From contig NC_050725.1 in the NCBI RefSeq assembly GCF_013402915.1, positions 868,001-932,000 on the forward strand: DNA of 64,000 nt. The letters are read 5' to 3'. The notes under the pieces were generated by a model that was not told the DNA's origin, did not search any database, and was given only the letters and a program-made list of their open reading frames with translations. The first letter of the stretch is position 1, and each line of letters starts with the position of its first letter. This DNA is from Zygotorulaspora mrakii. Its lineage: Eukaryota; Ascomycota; Saccharomycetes; Saccharomycetales; Saccharomycetaceae. Positions 56,905 through 64,000 of the stretch are shown piece by piece. Made by a program: the position numbers and the translations under genes.

Positions 56905-57345
56905 TTATCTTGGAATCTGAGAAACCTCGTTTTCTGGATTATAACAGAAATTTATATAAGTTTGTATTATTGTTATCGGTACGAAAAGTGCAAAGGAGAA
57001 AGCAAACGGATCCCGTACTTGCAGATCGAATACAATTTGTTCGTAGAATATGATGAATTTAAAGTGTTTCACGTGTTGCTGACACTTTGAACGTGCGTGG
57101 AAAGGGAAGAGATTTCCCCGGCCGGAGGATGTAGATATATATAGTGGTGACGATGGATGGTGACGTTGCATGGCAAGTCTGATAGAGACGGTGATGATAT
57201 CCTCGATGCCGCGCTTCGATATTCTTTGCTTGTTCACGTAGCCAAACGGCTGAACGACTCGAAGCAGAAGACTCTCCACAGTTTCTTTTCTCTTAGCCCG
57301 TAGAGTAATCTGCTGCGGGTATTCCGACAAAGAGGATGTTCTCAT
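56905..57345 (-). CDS. Unrecognised 146-codon ORF
   Basis: ATG at 57345. The translation has a basic N-terminal half with V-N-K-Q-R-I-S-K-R-G-I-E-D-I-I-T-V and a hydrophobic stretch at about 120-136. I recognise no family. It lies alone in a gene-poor region next to an LTR and has no obvious promoter. It is either a relic, a lineage-specific gene or chance. Confidence 0.2.
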   Translation of the reverse strand: MRTSSLSEYPQQITLRAKRKETVESLLLRVVQPFGYVNKQRISKRGIEDIITVSIRLAMQRHHPSSPLYISTSSGRGNLFPFHARSKCQQHVKHFKFIIFYEQIVFDLQVRDPFAFSFALFVPITIIQTYINFCYNPENEVSQIPR

Positions 57346-57734
57346 GTTCTGGCAGTCATCGAGCAGTTGTCATTGCTCGAGGGAGACCCTGGCACTGCAG
57401 CATCAATTCACAGAGTGATGCGTGCGTGGGGTTCAATCGCGTGCTGATGGGTACCGATACCATACAAATGAGCCGACAGCGGTTGATCACAACTCAGCTT
57501 TCCAGTAGCTTTAACTTCGCGAAATCGTACAGGATTTTTGAGCCATTTCCGCGAGCAGACAGTATCGGAGCGCCGTAGTCATACCTTTGCCATCTGGTGA
57601 AGGGAACGAAGGCTTTGTTCTGTTGGACCCTGAAATACCTCATGATATTACCGCATCTGCTATCATCCAGCTGTACCTTTCGCGCCGTTATATGTCTACC
57701 AGAATGTATCTGGAAAGAAGGGGTTCTTGGGAGT

Positions 57735-58204
57735 TTCTGATAGTGACTTGGTTAGACATTGATGATGATATTATGGTGTTCAATTATAGAGATATATAAG
57801 TCCTTGACTTTCTATATCATGAATTGAGATAAAACTAATGGAACTGGATTAACATCTGGGAAATATGTCAGTGTTTATACCTAACATTGTGCAACTATTG
57901 AACCATATGAGAGGACAACAGGTGAAGAATTTTCATCGTCATCACACCATTTCTAGTCCCATAGAATCCACAGTACAACTGTTATTTCTTGTTCATTCCG
58001 TAAACTCCTTCGTAGCCAGATTCTTGAATTGTAAACGTCTCGCGATAGATAGATTATCATCCGATATCTTTCCAGTATCGATTGATATTCTGTTAGGGCT
58101 TCATGTGGCTTCGTTTATTTTGTTTCACAGACCAATTGTCTTGATTCTGATTCTTATATATCATCTCCTTCATATATCTTACAATATCGATCTATATTTC
58201 AACA
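57735..58204 (-). mobile_element. Older LTR copy with start of gag, upstream of tRNA-Gln
   Basis: Minus-strand start TGTTGAAATATA at 58204 and gag ATG at 57759, 445 bp in. It is roughly 85-90% identical to the 36-kb pair by eye. After the ATG it reads M-S-N-Q-V-T-I-R-N-S-Q-E and soon meets a stop. Weak similarity continues to about 57706. It lies about 450 bp upstream of the tRNA, pointing away. No pol remnant seen. Confidence 0.75.
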
Positions 58205-58651
58205 GAACGATTAATTCAGAGCAAATTGCAATCGTCGTATTCTTGCTGAACAATCCCATCGAGCATGTTCCAGCGGCGAAACGTCAACAGCCATAAGTGC
58301 ATAAGAGCGGTCGCTGCAAGGGCGGCAGGCCAAATCCCCCGCACTTTGTCATTCTATCAAAATAGTTTCAATGGTCATGAAAGAGCTGCTGTTCGAGGGC
58401 TGTAAGCCCGTATTGAATCGGCTTTAAGAGATGCGGCCTACCAAACACATCTTCATGTTAACTCAATTTCTCCAGTTTATTTTTTCGTTCACATTTTTTT
58501 GAGCTTGAAGACTAACCAGAATATTACAAATATGATAGCGCCGCACCAATACTTAATGTAGCTCATCTCAATATCCTTTAAAAACTGTAGTATGACCTAT
58601 TATACTTGGAATAACCAATGAAATAGCCATTTGTAACCGAGTCATTCTTCT

Positions 58652-58723
58652 GGTTCTATAGTGTAGTGGTTATCACTTTCGGTTTTGATCCGGACAACCC
58701 CGGTTCGAATCCGGGTAGGACCT
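58652..58723 (+). tRNA. tRNA-Gln (UUG)
   Basis: A 72-nt cloverleaf. The acceptor arm pairs GGTTCTA with TAGGACC (one G-U pair), with discriminator T. The anticodon TTG at 58685-58687 lies in loop TTTTGAT. The B box GGTTCGAATCC lies near 58702-58712. A T-run terminator follows at 58723-58728. No intron. Nearly the same as the S. cerevisiae tRNA-Gln(UUG) I remember. Confidence 0.97.
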
Positions 58724-59060
58724 TTTTTCCCTTGGCAAGCTGCATAAGCTGATTGCTCAACTATAATCGACTGTGTTTCTATAAAATCTATGGCATTGCT
58801 GCACTGCTAACTCATTATTACAGTCACAGATGCAGGTTTTTTTTTTTAAATAGATTACATTGCACATTATTCAATCCGTTAATCCAGTATGAAAGAATGG
58901 TGAAGTATGCTAGACTAAGCGCTAACCAAATATAAACCAACGTTTTCTTTCAAATCAACTGATCGGTTTCGCGAAACGTGATAAATAGAAAATTGAGGTT
59001 GGAGAGGAGCCTTTGTAAGTCTGGAAGACTAAAACCCAATTTACTCTTGCCGGTGTCCTA

Positions 59061-59067
59061 TGACTCA
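59061..59067 (+). promoter_or_regulatory. Gcn4 site upstream of TMT1
   Basis: TGACTCA, the core Gcn4 binding site, 490 bp upstream of the TMT1 ATG. Together with the Leu3 palindrome it suggests amino-acid control. A single 7-mer could be chance. Confidence 0.45.
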
Positions 59068-59330
59068 GTAGCTGACGTACATCAGATATATCGCTGGCAT
59101 GTGTTCTGTACGATCCGCTTTATCTTATGATCTTGCGTAAAAAGAAGGTACTCTGGCATATTTCTGTATATCGGAACAACCACAGTCAACTGCTAATATC
59201 TAAGCAATAATAGCACCACCAGCAACTCCGATAGGTATAAACGGTCTCTATCTGGAGGCAGCTAGGCTCGTTCGTCAGTTTTCATTTTCATGAAAGACCT
59301 CCCGCTACCGCTTTTCTTCCAAATCATTTG

Positions 59331-59340
59331 CCGGTACCGG
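59331..59340. promoter_or_regulatory. Leu3-type palindrome upstream of TMT1
   Basis: CCGGTACCGG, a perfect CCGGNNCCGG Leu3 site, extended to the palindrome GCCGGTACCGGC. It lies 217 bp upstream of the TMT1 ATG. Leu3 is activated by 2-isopropylmalate. Confidence 0.75.
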
Positions 59341-59556
59341 CCTCCCCAAAGCATACTGTTTTAAGGGTTGAACCGTAATAGCTGCTTTGAAATGCTCTTT
59401 TGGAATAGATGAGTGACGATTAACGAATGAAATGAGCGGATCATTCGATGTTATACTATTTTAGTATCAAGTATAAAAGATATGAGATTTCATCTTGATG
59501 AAATATTGCTGGACTGGACCATAATTCAATGATTGCAAAAAGCATATTAAGCAAAA

Positions 59557-60441
59557 ATGTCTGTTTACTCGGCCAAGGATTTCGATTCACGGAACTACAA
59601 CGATAACAGGCCAACCTATCCCGATGAGTTTTACGAAATTTTAATGGACTACCATCAAGGTCCTCGCTCTCTCGCTATCGATGTAGGATGTGGCCCCGGA
59701 ACTGCAACATTTCACCTGGCAAGTGAAATCAAATCAATTGACTGTATCATTGGTACCGATGCTTCAAGTACCATGATCGATACAGCAAGACAATTACAGA
59801 ATGCCCAAAAAGTTGGGAATTTATCCTTCGAAGTGTCCCCCTGTGAAAAATTTGAATTTTTAGGTCCCGAAAGAACCAATAGCCACTCCTGCGACTTGAT
59901 AACGGCTGCTGAATGTGCTCATTGGTTTAATTTCGAGGACTTTCAGGATTCTGCATGGAAGAATATGCGTAGAGATGGAACCATCGCCGTCTGGGGCTAT
60001 TCTGACGCTCTATTTGTCAATTATCCAGACCTAGACGACATGATGAACGGAATAACCTATAATTCGGATAAACTGGGTCCTTACTGGCAGCAACCCGGTC
60101 GCAACATCCTTCGTGGAATGTACAGTGAAAGAAAACTCGATCCAACAAAATTTAAAGACATTCAGGACGTTTCCCTACACGTTTCTGACTACCGCACCGG
60201 AAATATTGACACTCTAAATCCTAGACCTCTGAAAGTCTGTAAGAAGCAGACCATCATTCAATATGCAAATTACATTAAGTCATGGAGTGCGTATCATTCT
60301 TGGAAGAAAGACCAGGAGAACGAAGATTCTGATATCGTTGATGATTGGGTCCACAAGGTTCTTCAAGTCCATCCCGAATTAGCTCATGAGCCACAGCTCA
60401 TTGCTTGGAATACTTTCTATAAGTTTGGAAGACGTCTGTAA
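59557..60441 (+). CDS. TMT1: Trans-aconitate / 3-isopropylmalate methyltransferase Tmt1
   Basis: 294 residues (299 in S. cerevisiae). A class I SAM-dependent methyltransferase: motif I is A-I-D-V-G-C-G-P-G-T-A-T near 46-57, then I-G-T-D-A-S at about 68. A-E-C-A-H-W-F follows near 126, and a family-specific C-terminal part. It methylates trans-aconitate and, more relevantly, 3-isopropylmalate of leucine synthesis. The start context is AAAAATG with purines, a good yeast initiator. Position beside GRX, same strand, matches YER175C/YER174C. Confidence 0.93.
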   Translation: MSVYSAKDFDSRNYNDNRPTYPDEFYEILMDYHQGPRSLAIDVGCGPGTATFHLASEIKSIDCIIGTDASSTMIDTARQLQNAQKVGNLSFEVSPCEKFEFLGPERTNSHSCDLITAAECAHWFNFEDFQDSAWKNMRRDGTIAVWGYSDALFVNYPDLDDMMNGITYNSDKLGPYWQQPGRNILRGMYSERKLDPTKFKDIQDVSLHVSDYRTGNIDTLNPRPLKVCKKQTIIQYANYIKSWSAYHSWKKDQENEDSDIVDDWVHKVLQVHPELAHEPQLIAWNTFYKFGRRL

Positions 60442-60825
60442 CCTCGTCTATAATCTCTATCTCTATTTTCTATTATAACCTTTCGATTTTTGTTTACTAA
60501 CAAGGCAAGATTTAATTGGCCAAAAGTCACGTGTGGGTGTATTTCTGAGTTTAGGTTGTCAAAAACCTCTACTGTGCATGTTAAACTGCTTACATCTACA
60601 TAAAAACGGCTGGATCAACTCAAAAATTGAACAGAAATGAGAAAGAATGTATAGCAGTTTTACAAACCATTGCTAGTTATTTAATACGCCCATCTCTTCA
60701 TAGATTTAGAGTTGTATTTGAGAGGCTCAAATAAATTCAGCAGGACATTTTATTAGGTGCCGAAAGAGCTCTTCTAATTGTGCGTTATTGCTACTTATTT
60801 CCAATTATATCAGTGTTCTTGAAAC
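60442..60825. promoter_or_regulatory. Intergenic region TMT1 to GRX3/4
   Basis: 384 bp. It holds a Yap1-type TTACTAA at 60494-60500 and an E-box GTCACGTG at 60526-60533 (Cbf1/Pho4 type). Either could be chance. No RNA gene seen. Confidence 0.45.
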
Positions 60826-61578
60826 ATGCCCGTTATTCAGATAACGGACCAAGATAGTTTTACCAATTACACCACTGTGGAAGCTGGTTTAAAGCTTATT
60901 GCACTTTATTTCCAGACGTCATGGGCGGCGCCATGCAAAGCTATGAATGAAGTGTTCAAGGCACTGAGTGACGAGCCTAGTAACCACGACGTTCTGTTTC
61001 TGTCTATAGATGCGGACGAGAATTCTGAAATTGCTGATCTATTTGACGTTTCAGCTGTCCCATACTTCATTTTGCTACAAAACGGTACAATCTTAAAGGA
61101 ACTTTCCGGTGCAGATCCAAAAATATTTGTCAATGCGTTGAATGACTATAAGAAAACCAATGGCTCTGATAAAGCCCCAGGTGAAGATGGCGATGATAGG
61201 GAAGAAGGGGAAGATGAAGATGAAGATGAAGATGAGGAGGAAGAGGAAGAAACAGAAGAAGAATTGAATGAAAGATTGACCAAACTAACACGCGCTGCTC
61301 CAGTAATGCTTTTCATGAAAGGCAGTCCATCTGAACCAAAATGTGGTTTCTCTAGACAAATGGTGGGTATCTTGAGAGAACACCAAGTGAGATTCGGATT
61401 CTTCGATATATTGAAGGATACTACGGTGAGAGAAGGATTAAAAAAATTCTCCGATTGGCCAACATTTCCTCAATTGTATGTTAATGGTGAATTTCAAGGT
61501 GGTCTAGATATTATCAAAGAGTCTCTTGAGGAGGATCCAGAGACGTTCTTACATACCTTACATAACAATCAAATATAG
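60826..61578 (+). CDS. GRX3: Monothiol glutaredoxin Grx3/Grx4
   Basis: 250 residues. An N-terminal thioredoxin-like domain (1-105) has W33-A-A-P-C37 in place of the usual W-C-G-P-C. A highly acidic linker lies at about 120-150 (over 20 Asp/Glu). The C-terminal glutaredoxin domain has the CGFS active site at C173. Such proteins bind a bridging iron-sulfur cluster with glutathione and Bol2, deliver iron, and switch off Aft1. Single counterpart of the WGD pair GRX3/GRX4. Convergent with RAD24. Confidence 0.95.
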   Translation: MPVIQITDQDSFTNYTTVEAGLKLIALYFQTSWAAPCKAMNEVFKALSDEPSNHDVLFLSIDADENSEIADLFDVSAVPYFILLQNGTILKELSGADPKIFVNALNDYKKTNGSDKAPGEDGDDREEGEDEDEDEDEEEEEETEEELNERLTKLTRAAPVMLFMKGSPSEPKCGFSRQMVGILREHQVRFGFFDILKDTTVREGLKKFSDWPTFPQLYVNGEFQGGLDIIKESLEEDPETFLHTLHNNQI

Positions 61579-61672
61579 TACAGATCCGCTATACAATAAA
61601 AAAAAAAGTATTAAATGTTTAGTGTTGATAGAAAGTTACACAATGTTTTACACAGCATCAAATTGCTTTATT

Positions 61673-63625
61673 TTATAATCCTTCCAAATCAGAATCCGAA
61701 AGCGACTCATCGACAACAGTTTGTTTATCCGACTTTACATTTTCTTTGAGAAATTCGTCATAAAGAGAATCATCATTTTCTTCAAGTAAAAAAGAATTGG
61801 ATTCCTGAGTCTCTTGATCACTATCAACAATAGGATCGTCAAAAGAATCGTCCTCGTCTGTTTGCTGGTCAACGGGGTTCATGTTATTTTCTCGGTATTT
61901 GATTAAAGAATTTATTTTGATATTTGTTTCCTCCTTCAATTGTAACAAAGAAATTTTTGTTATGCGTTGCCCATCTTCGTCAGAGATAAGGTTCTCTTGC
62001 CGTGCTACGGGTTTTATTCCGCCCCCAATACGTTGCATAATATCCACAGAAGGTTCAATTTCAGGAAATGTGCAGTTTACCTTTTCAATTTGCTTTTTTT
62101 GGATTGCGTCTTTGACTTGAGTGATATAATGAGTCAATGCCTTTTTCTTATAATACTGCGAGCTCCTAATAAGAGGGTCGTAGTATCCAAAATGGAGAGC
62201 CACATCATTAGAACGACGTGTGCACCCGTATTTGTACATTGATACGTTACTATAATCACTACTCTTTATTTTGAACTCTTCTTGAAGCAATTGCATTCTC
62301 CATTCCCTGGGGAAAAAAGACTTGCCATTAGTGGATATGTCACTTCTGACATCGCTTAATGCACATCGAACACTTCTGATAGCATATTCTAGAGATTCAG
62401 GGACACGATCGAATGTGTTACCATTACTCAGAGACTCTGTTATTCGGGCTGCAGTTGCAATATCGAAGTTGCCTTTATTGAAAGAGCCGTAGTTTTCCAA
62501 AAGACCCAGTCTTGAATTTCCTTGGGAAAAATAATGTTTGAACGATTCCATCATCGAATTTATCATTTCGTTATCATCTTTGAAATCAGTTGAACCGTAC
62601 AGTATTCTTCCAATGGCATGAAAGTAAGATACAGAATTTTCTCTCGTTTCCACTGGTACATTTACCGAAGAGGTTGCCCAGAACTCTAGAGTGGAGATAC
62701 CTGATCTGATGTCTCCAGTTTTTTGTGCTAATTGACTGATGAAGGCATCCTTTTGTGACCATTTCTTTTTCCAAACATGGCTATCTCTGTTTTTCAAACA
62801 GACTTGCGAAAGATGTTTCTTCATCAGAGTGGTATTTACAGGATTGAATTTAATTCTTTTGGTTCTGGGATGAGATAAAATTTCACTACCTAAAATTGTT
62901 TCGGCAGACACAGTATAGTCAATACCAAACGTGTCGCTATTTGAATCATTCTCTATTTCGCATTCTGTAAGACATACAACTAATGGTGGCAAAACGGACT
63001 CCGGCGCATATAGCCATTCCAGTAAGCTTTGACGGAACTGTAGTCGTGTCTCATTATGAAATACGTTAGGCATATTTTCTATCAAAATCAATTGCAGATT
63101 GGGTCCGATTTTATACTTTGTATGAGACAAAAAGTCTTCGAAACTTCTCATAGATGAGCTATCCTCACTGTTGTATTCTACGACGGTTTCATTTGTCTCT
63201 GAGTGGTGTTGCATTCGCATGGCACTATTTGCACTCTTTCTTCGATATTCTGGTATTAAAACTTCGGCAAGTTGGGAAACCACTGTACTTTTGGAGGCGC
63301 CACTCGGACCTGTAAGAATTAAGATGCGAGTATCCAAACTGCTTTTCAACATGCACTCCAAAGCTTCTTGGACGTCCTGCAATTTGCGTTTGTGGATGGC
63401 AACTTCAGCAACACTTCGTGGGCTATACAGATTGTACCATGGACTGCGGCACGTTTCTATCTTCAAAGCACTATCAGTTTTCCTTCGCAACTTCTTTCTG
63501 GGGGGTGCCTGATCACTGCGTAAAGGGGACGATGGTGTAGAATAGCTCCATTTGTTGATTTCTGAGCTCAGCCCTGAAAGACTGCGCTCCAGATACAGTG
63601 ACTTTCTACCTTTCCTTGAAGTCAT
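61673..63625 (-). CDS. RAD24: Checkpoint clamp loader subunit Rad24
   Basis: 650 residues (659 in S. cerevisiae). The N-terminus is basic and Ser/Pro-rich. The Walker A motif G-P-S-G-A-S-K-S-T lies at 106-114, with an AAA+ fold to about 350 and a helical collar after that. The C-terminus is very acidic (about 590-650). With Rfc2-5 it loads the Ddc1-Mec3-Rad17 clamp on damaged DNA and supports the meiotic checkpoint. ATG at 63625. Order TMT1-GRX-RAD24 matches chromosome V of S. cerevisiae. Confidence 0.94.
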   Translation of the reverse strand: MTSRKGRKSLYLERSLSGLSSEINKWSYSTPSSPLRSDQAPPRKKLRRKTDSALKIETCRSPWYNLYSPRSVAEVAIHKRKLQDVQEALECMLKSSLDTRILILTGPSGASKSTVVSQLAEVLIPEYRRKSANSAMRMQHHSETNETVVEYNSEDSSSMRSFEDFLSHTKYKIGPNLQLILIENMPNVFHNETRLQFRQSLLEWLYAPESVLPPLVVCLTECEIENDSNSDTFGIDYTVSAETILGSEILSHPRTKRIKFNPVNTTLMKKHLSQVCLKNRDSHVWKKKWSQKDAFISQLAQKTGDIRSGISTLEFWATSSVNVPVETRENSVSYFHAIGRILYGSTDFKDDNEMINSMMESFKHYFSQGNSRLGLLENYGSFNKGNFDIATAARITESLSNGNTFDRVPESLEYAIRSVRCALSDVRSDISTNGKSFFPREWRMQLLQEEFKIKSSDYSNVSMYKYGCTRRSNDVALHFGYYDPLIRSSQYYKKKALTHYITQVKDAIQKKQIEKVNCTFPEIEPSVDIMQRIGGGIKPVARQENLISDEDGQRITKISLLQLKEETNIKINSLIKYRENNMNPVDQQTDEDDSFDDPIVDSDQETQESNSFLLEENDDSLYDEFLKENVKSDKQTVVDESLSDSDLEGL

Positions 63626-64000
63626 ACCATTCGCAAAACATTTACAACAGTCGTCGAAGCTTCACAATCTGTAGATTTAACAACCACACCTGTAGAGCTT
63701 CAAGACTAACTTGAACCTTGTCGCAGGTTACTATCTGACAATAGTGTACAGACTTCTTGGAGAATACTAAAGACTCCGTATCCAATGAGTAAGTGCCTTA
63801 GGATTGAACGACTAAAAGAATAAGGATGCTCATAGTCGGTAAAATTCTCGTAATAATACTCTGGCTGGTAGCCACAGTGGAAGGCTGGCCAACCGCATTC
63901 ATTTTCTCTGTTTCTTGGTGCAGTAATAAGCCCCGTTGAAATTGAATACATTTACGTGTGGTACTTCATCAATAGATAAGAAGATTGAAATAAGTGCGCA
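63626..64000. other. RAD24 upstream region to window end
   Basis: 375 bp to the edge. It contains an 81-codon frame, listed separately, and nothing else I recognise. Confidence 0.4.
63706..63951 (-). CDS. Unrecognised 81-codon ORF upstream of RAD24
   Basis: ATG at 63951, stop at 63706. The translation contains C-G-W-P-A-F-H-C-G-Y-Q-P-E-Y-Y-Y-E-N-F and a weak hydrophobic stretch L-L-I-G-Y-G-V-F-S-I-L. Codon use is not obviously wrong for a gene. No family recognised. It could be a small lineage gene or chance. Confidence 0.2.
   Translation of the reverse strand: MYSISTGLITAPRNRENECGWPAFHCGYQPEYYYENFTDYEHPYSFSRSILRHLLIGYGVFSILQEVCTLLSDSNLRQGSS

Larger units (their letters stand above)
55104..59556. 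other. 4.4-kb gene-poor region BMH to TMT1
   Basis: The largest gap in the window. From the BMH side it holds a purine/pyrimidine-skewed BMH leader with repeats of the type AGATTCAGATT (55130-55170). A GC-rich repeat-like stretch (55600-56570) follows, then AT-rich unique DNA with one 146-codon frame. An LTR, tRNA-Gln, and the TMT1 promoter complete it. In S. cerevisiae ECM32 lies between BMH1 and TMT1; no helicase frame is visible here. Confidence 0.6.

Noticed and set aside
57865..58296. 143-codon plus-strand ORF
   Set aside because: Lies antisense within the LTR copy and its edge; LTRs carry chance frames.
1..64000. CRISPR arrays, bacterial operons, prophage or toxin systems
   Set aside because: No such structures seen; the window is ordinary yeast nuclear DNA.

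Overview
The window is nuclear DNA of a budding yeast of the family Saccharomycetaceae that did not pass through the whole-genome duplication (WGD). The evidence is compact genes that are nearly all intronless, one intron with a TACTAAC branch point, typical yeast nuclear tRNA genes, and gene order. From what I remember of the Saccharomyces cerevisiae map, the genes here interleave three S. cerevisiae blocks: chromosome IV (YDR098-YDR113), chromosome XII (YLR083-YLR090) and chromosome V (YER173-YER180C-A). Pairs split by the WGD (ALT1/ALT2, EMP70/TMN2, BMH1/BMH2, GRX3/GRX4) are each single here. Protein similarity and order suggest the Zygosaccharomyces/Torulaspora group; I cannot name a species.

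Layout. 0-8 kb: 3' end of securin PDS1, the DnaJ protein XDJ1, alanine transaminase ALT, the domesticated-integrase protein FOB1, and the GPI-transamidase subunit GAA1. 8-21.3 kb: two giants meeting tail to tail, the lipid-transfer protein CSF1 and condensin SMC4. 21.8-35.5 kb: ARP6, an FGGY carbohydrate kinase, RAX2, TRS85 and EMP70/TMN2. 35.7-37.0 kb: two retrotransposon LTR copies in head-to-head inverted orientation, then tRNA-Ile(AAU). 37-46.3 kb: SLO1, ISC10, TMS1, DMC1 (spliced) and SPO71; three of these five are meiosis or sporulation genes. 46.5-55.1 kb: STE5 scaffold, PDA1, ARX1, TVP15 and a 14-3-3 protein (BMH). 55.1-59.5 kb: a long gene-poor region with a GC-rich repeat-like stretch, a third LTR and tRNA-Gln(UUG). 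59.5-64 kb: TMT1, monothiol glutaredoxin GRX3/4 and RAD24.

Nothing in the window looks like a dedicated novel multi-gene system. The most interesting signals are non-coding: a 488-bp inverted LTR pair beside a tRNA gene; a phased cluster of CCGGAC motifs between XDJ1 and ALT; a perfect Leu3-type palindrome and a Gcn4 site upstream of TMT1 (whose product methylates the Leu3 co-inducer); paired middle-sporulation elements upstream of ISC10; a URS1 element upstream of DMC1; a pheromone response element upstream of STE5; and PAC/RRPE motifs upstream of ARX1. The 4.4-kb gap sits where S. cerevisiae carries ECM32.

Several long open frames begin at non-ATG codons. I moved those starts to the first in-frame ATG that fits the family (FOB1, SMC4, ARP6, EMP70, TMS1, SPO71, PDA1).
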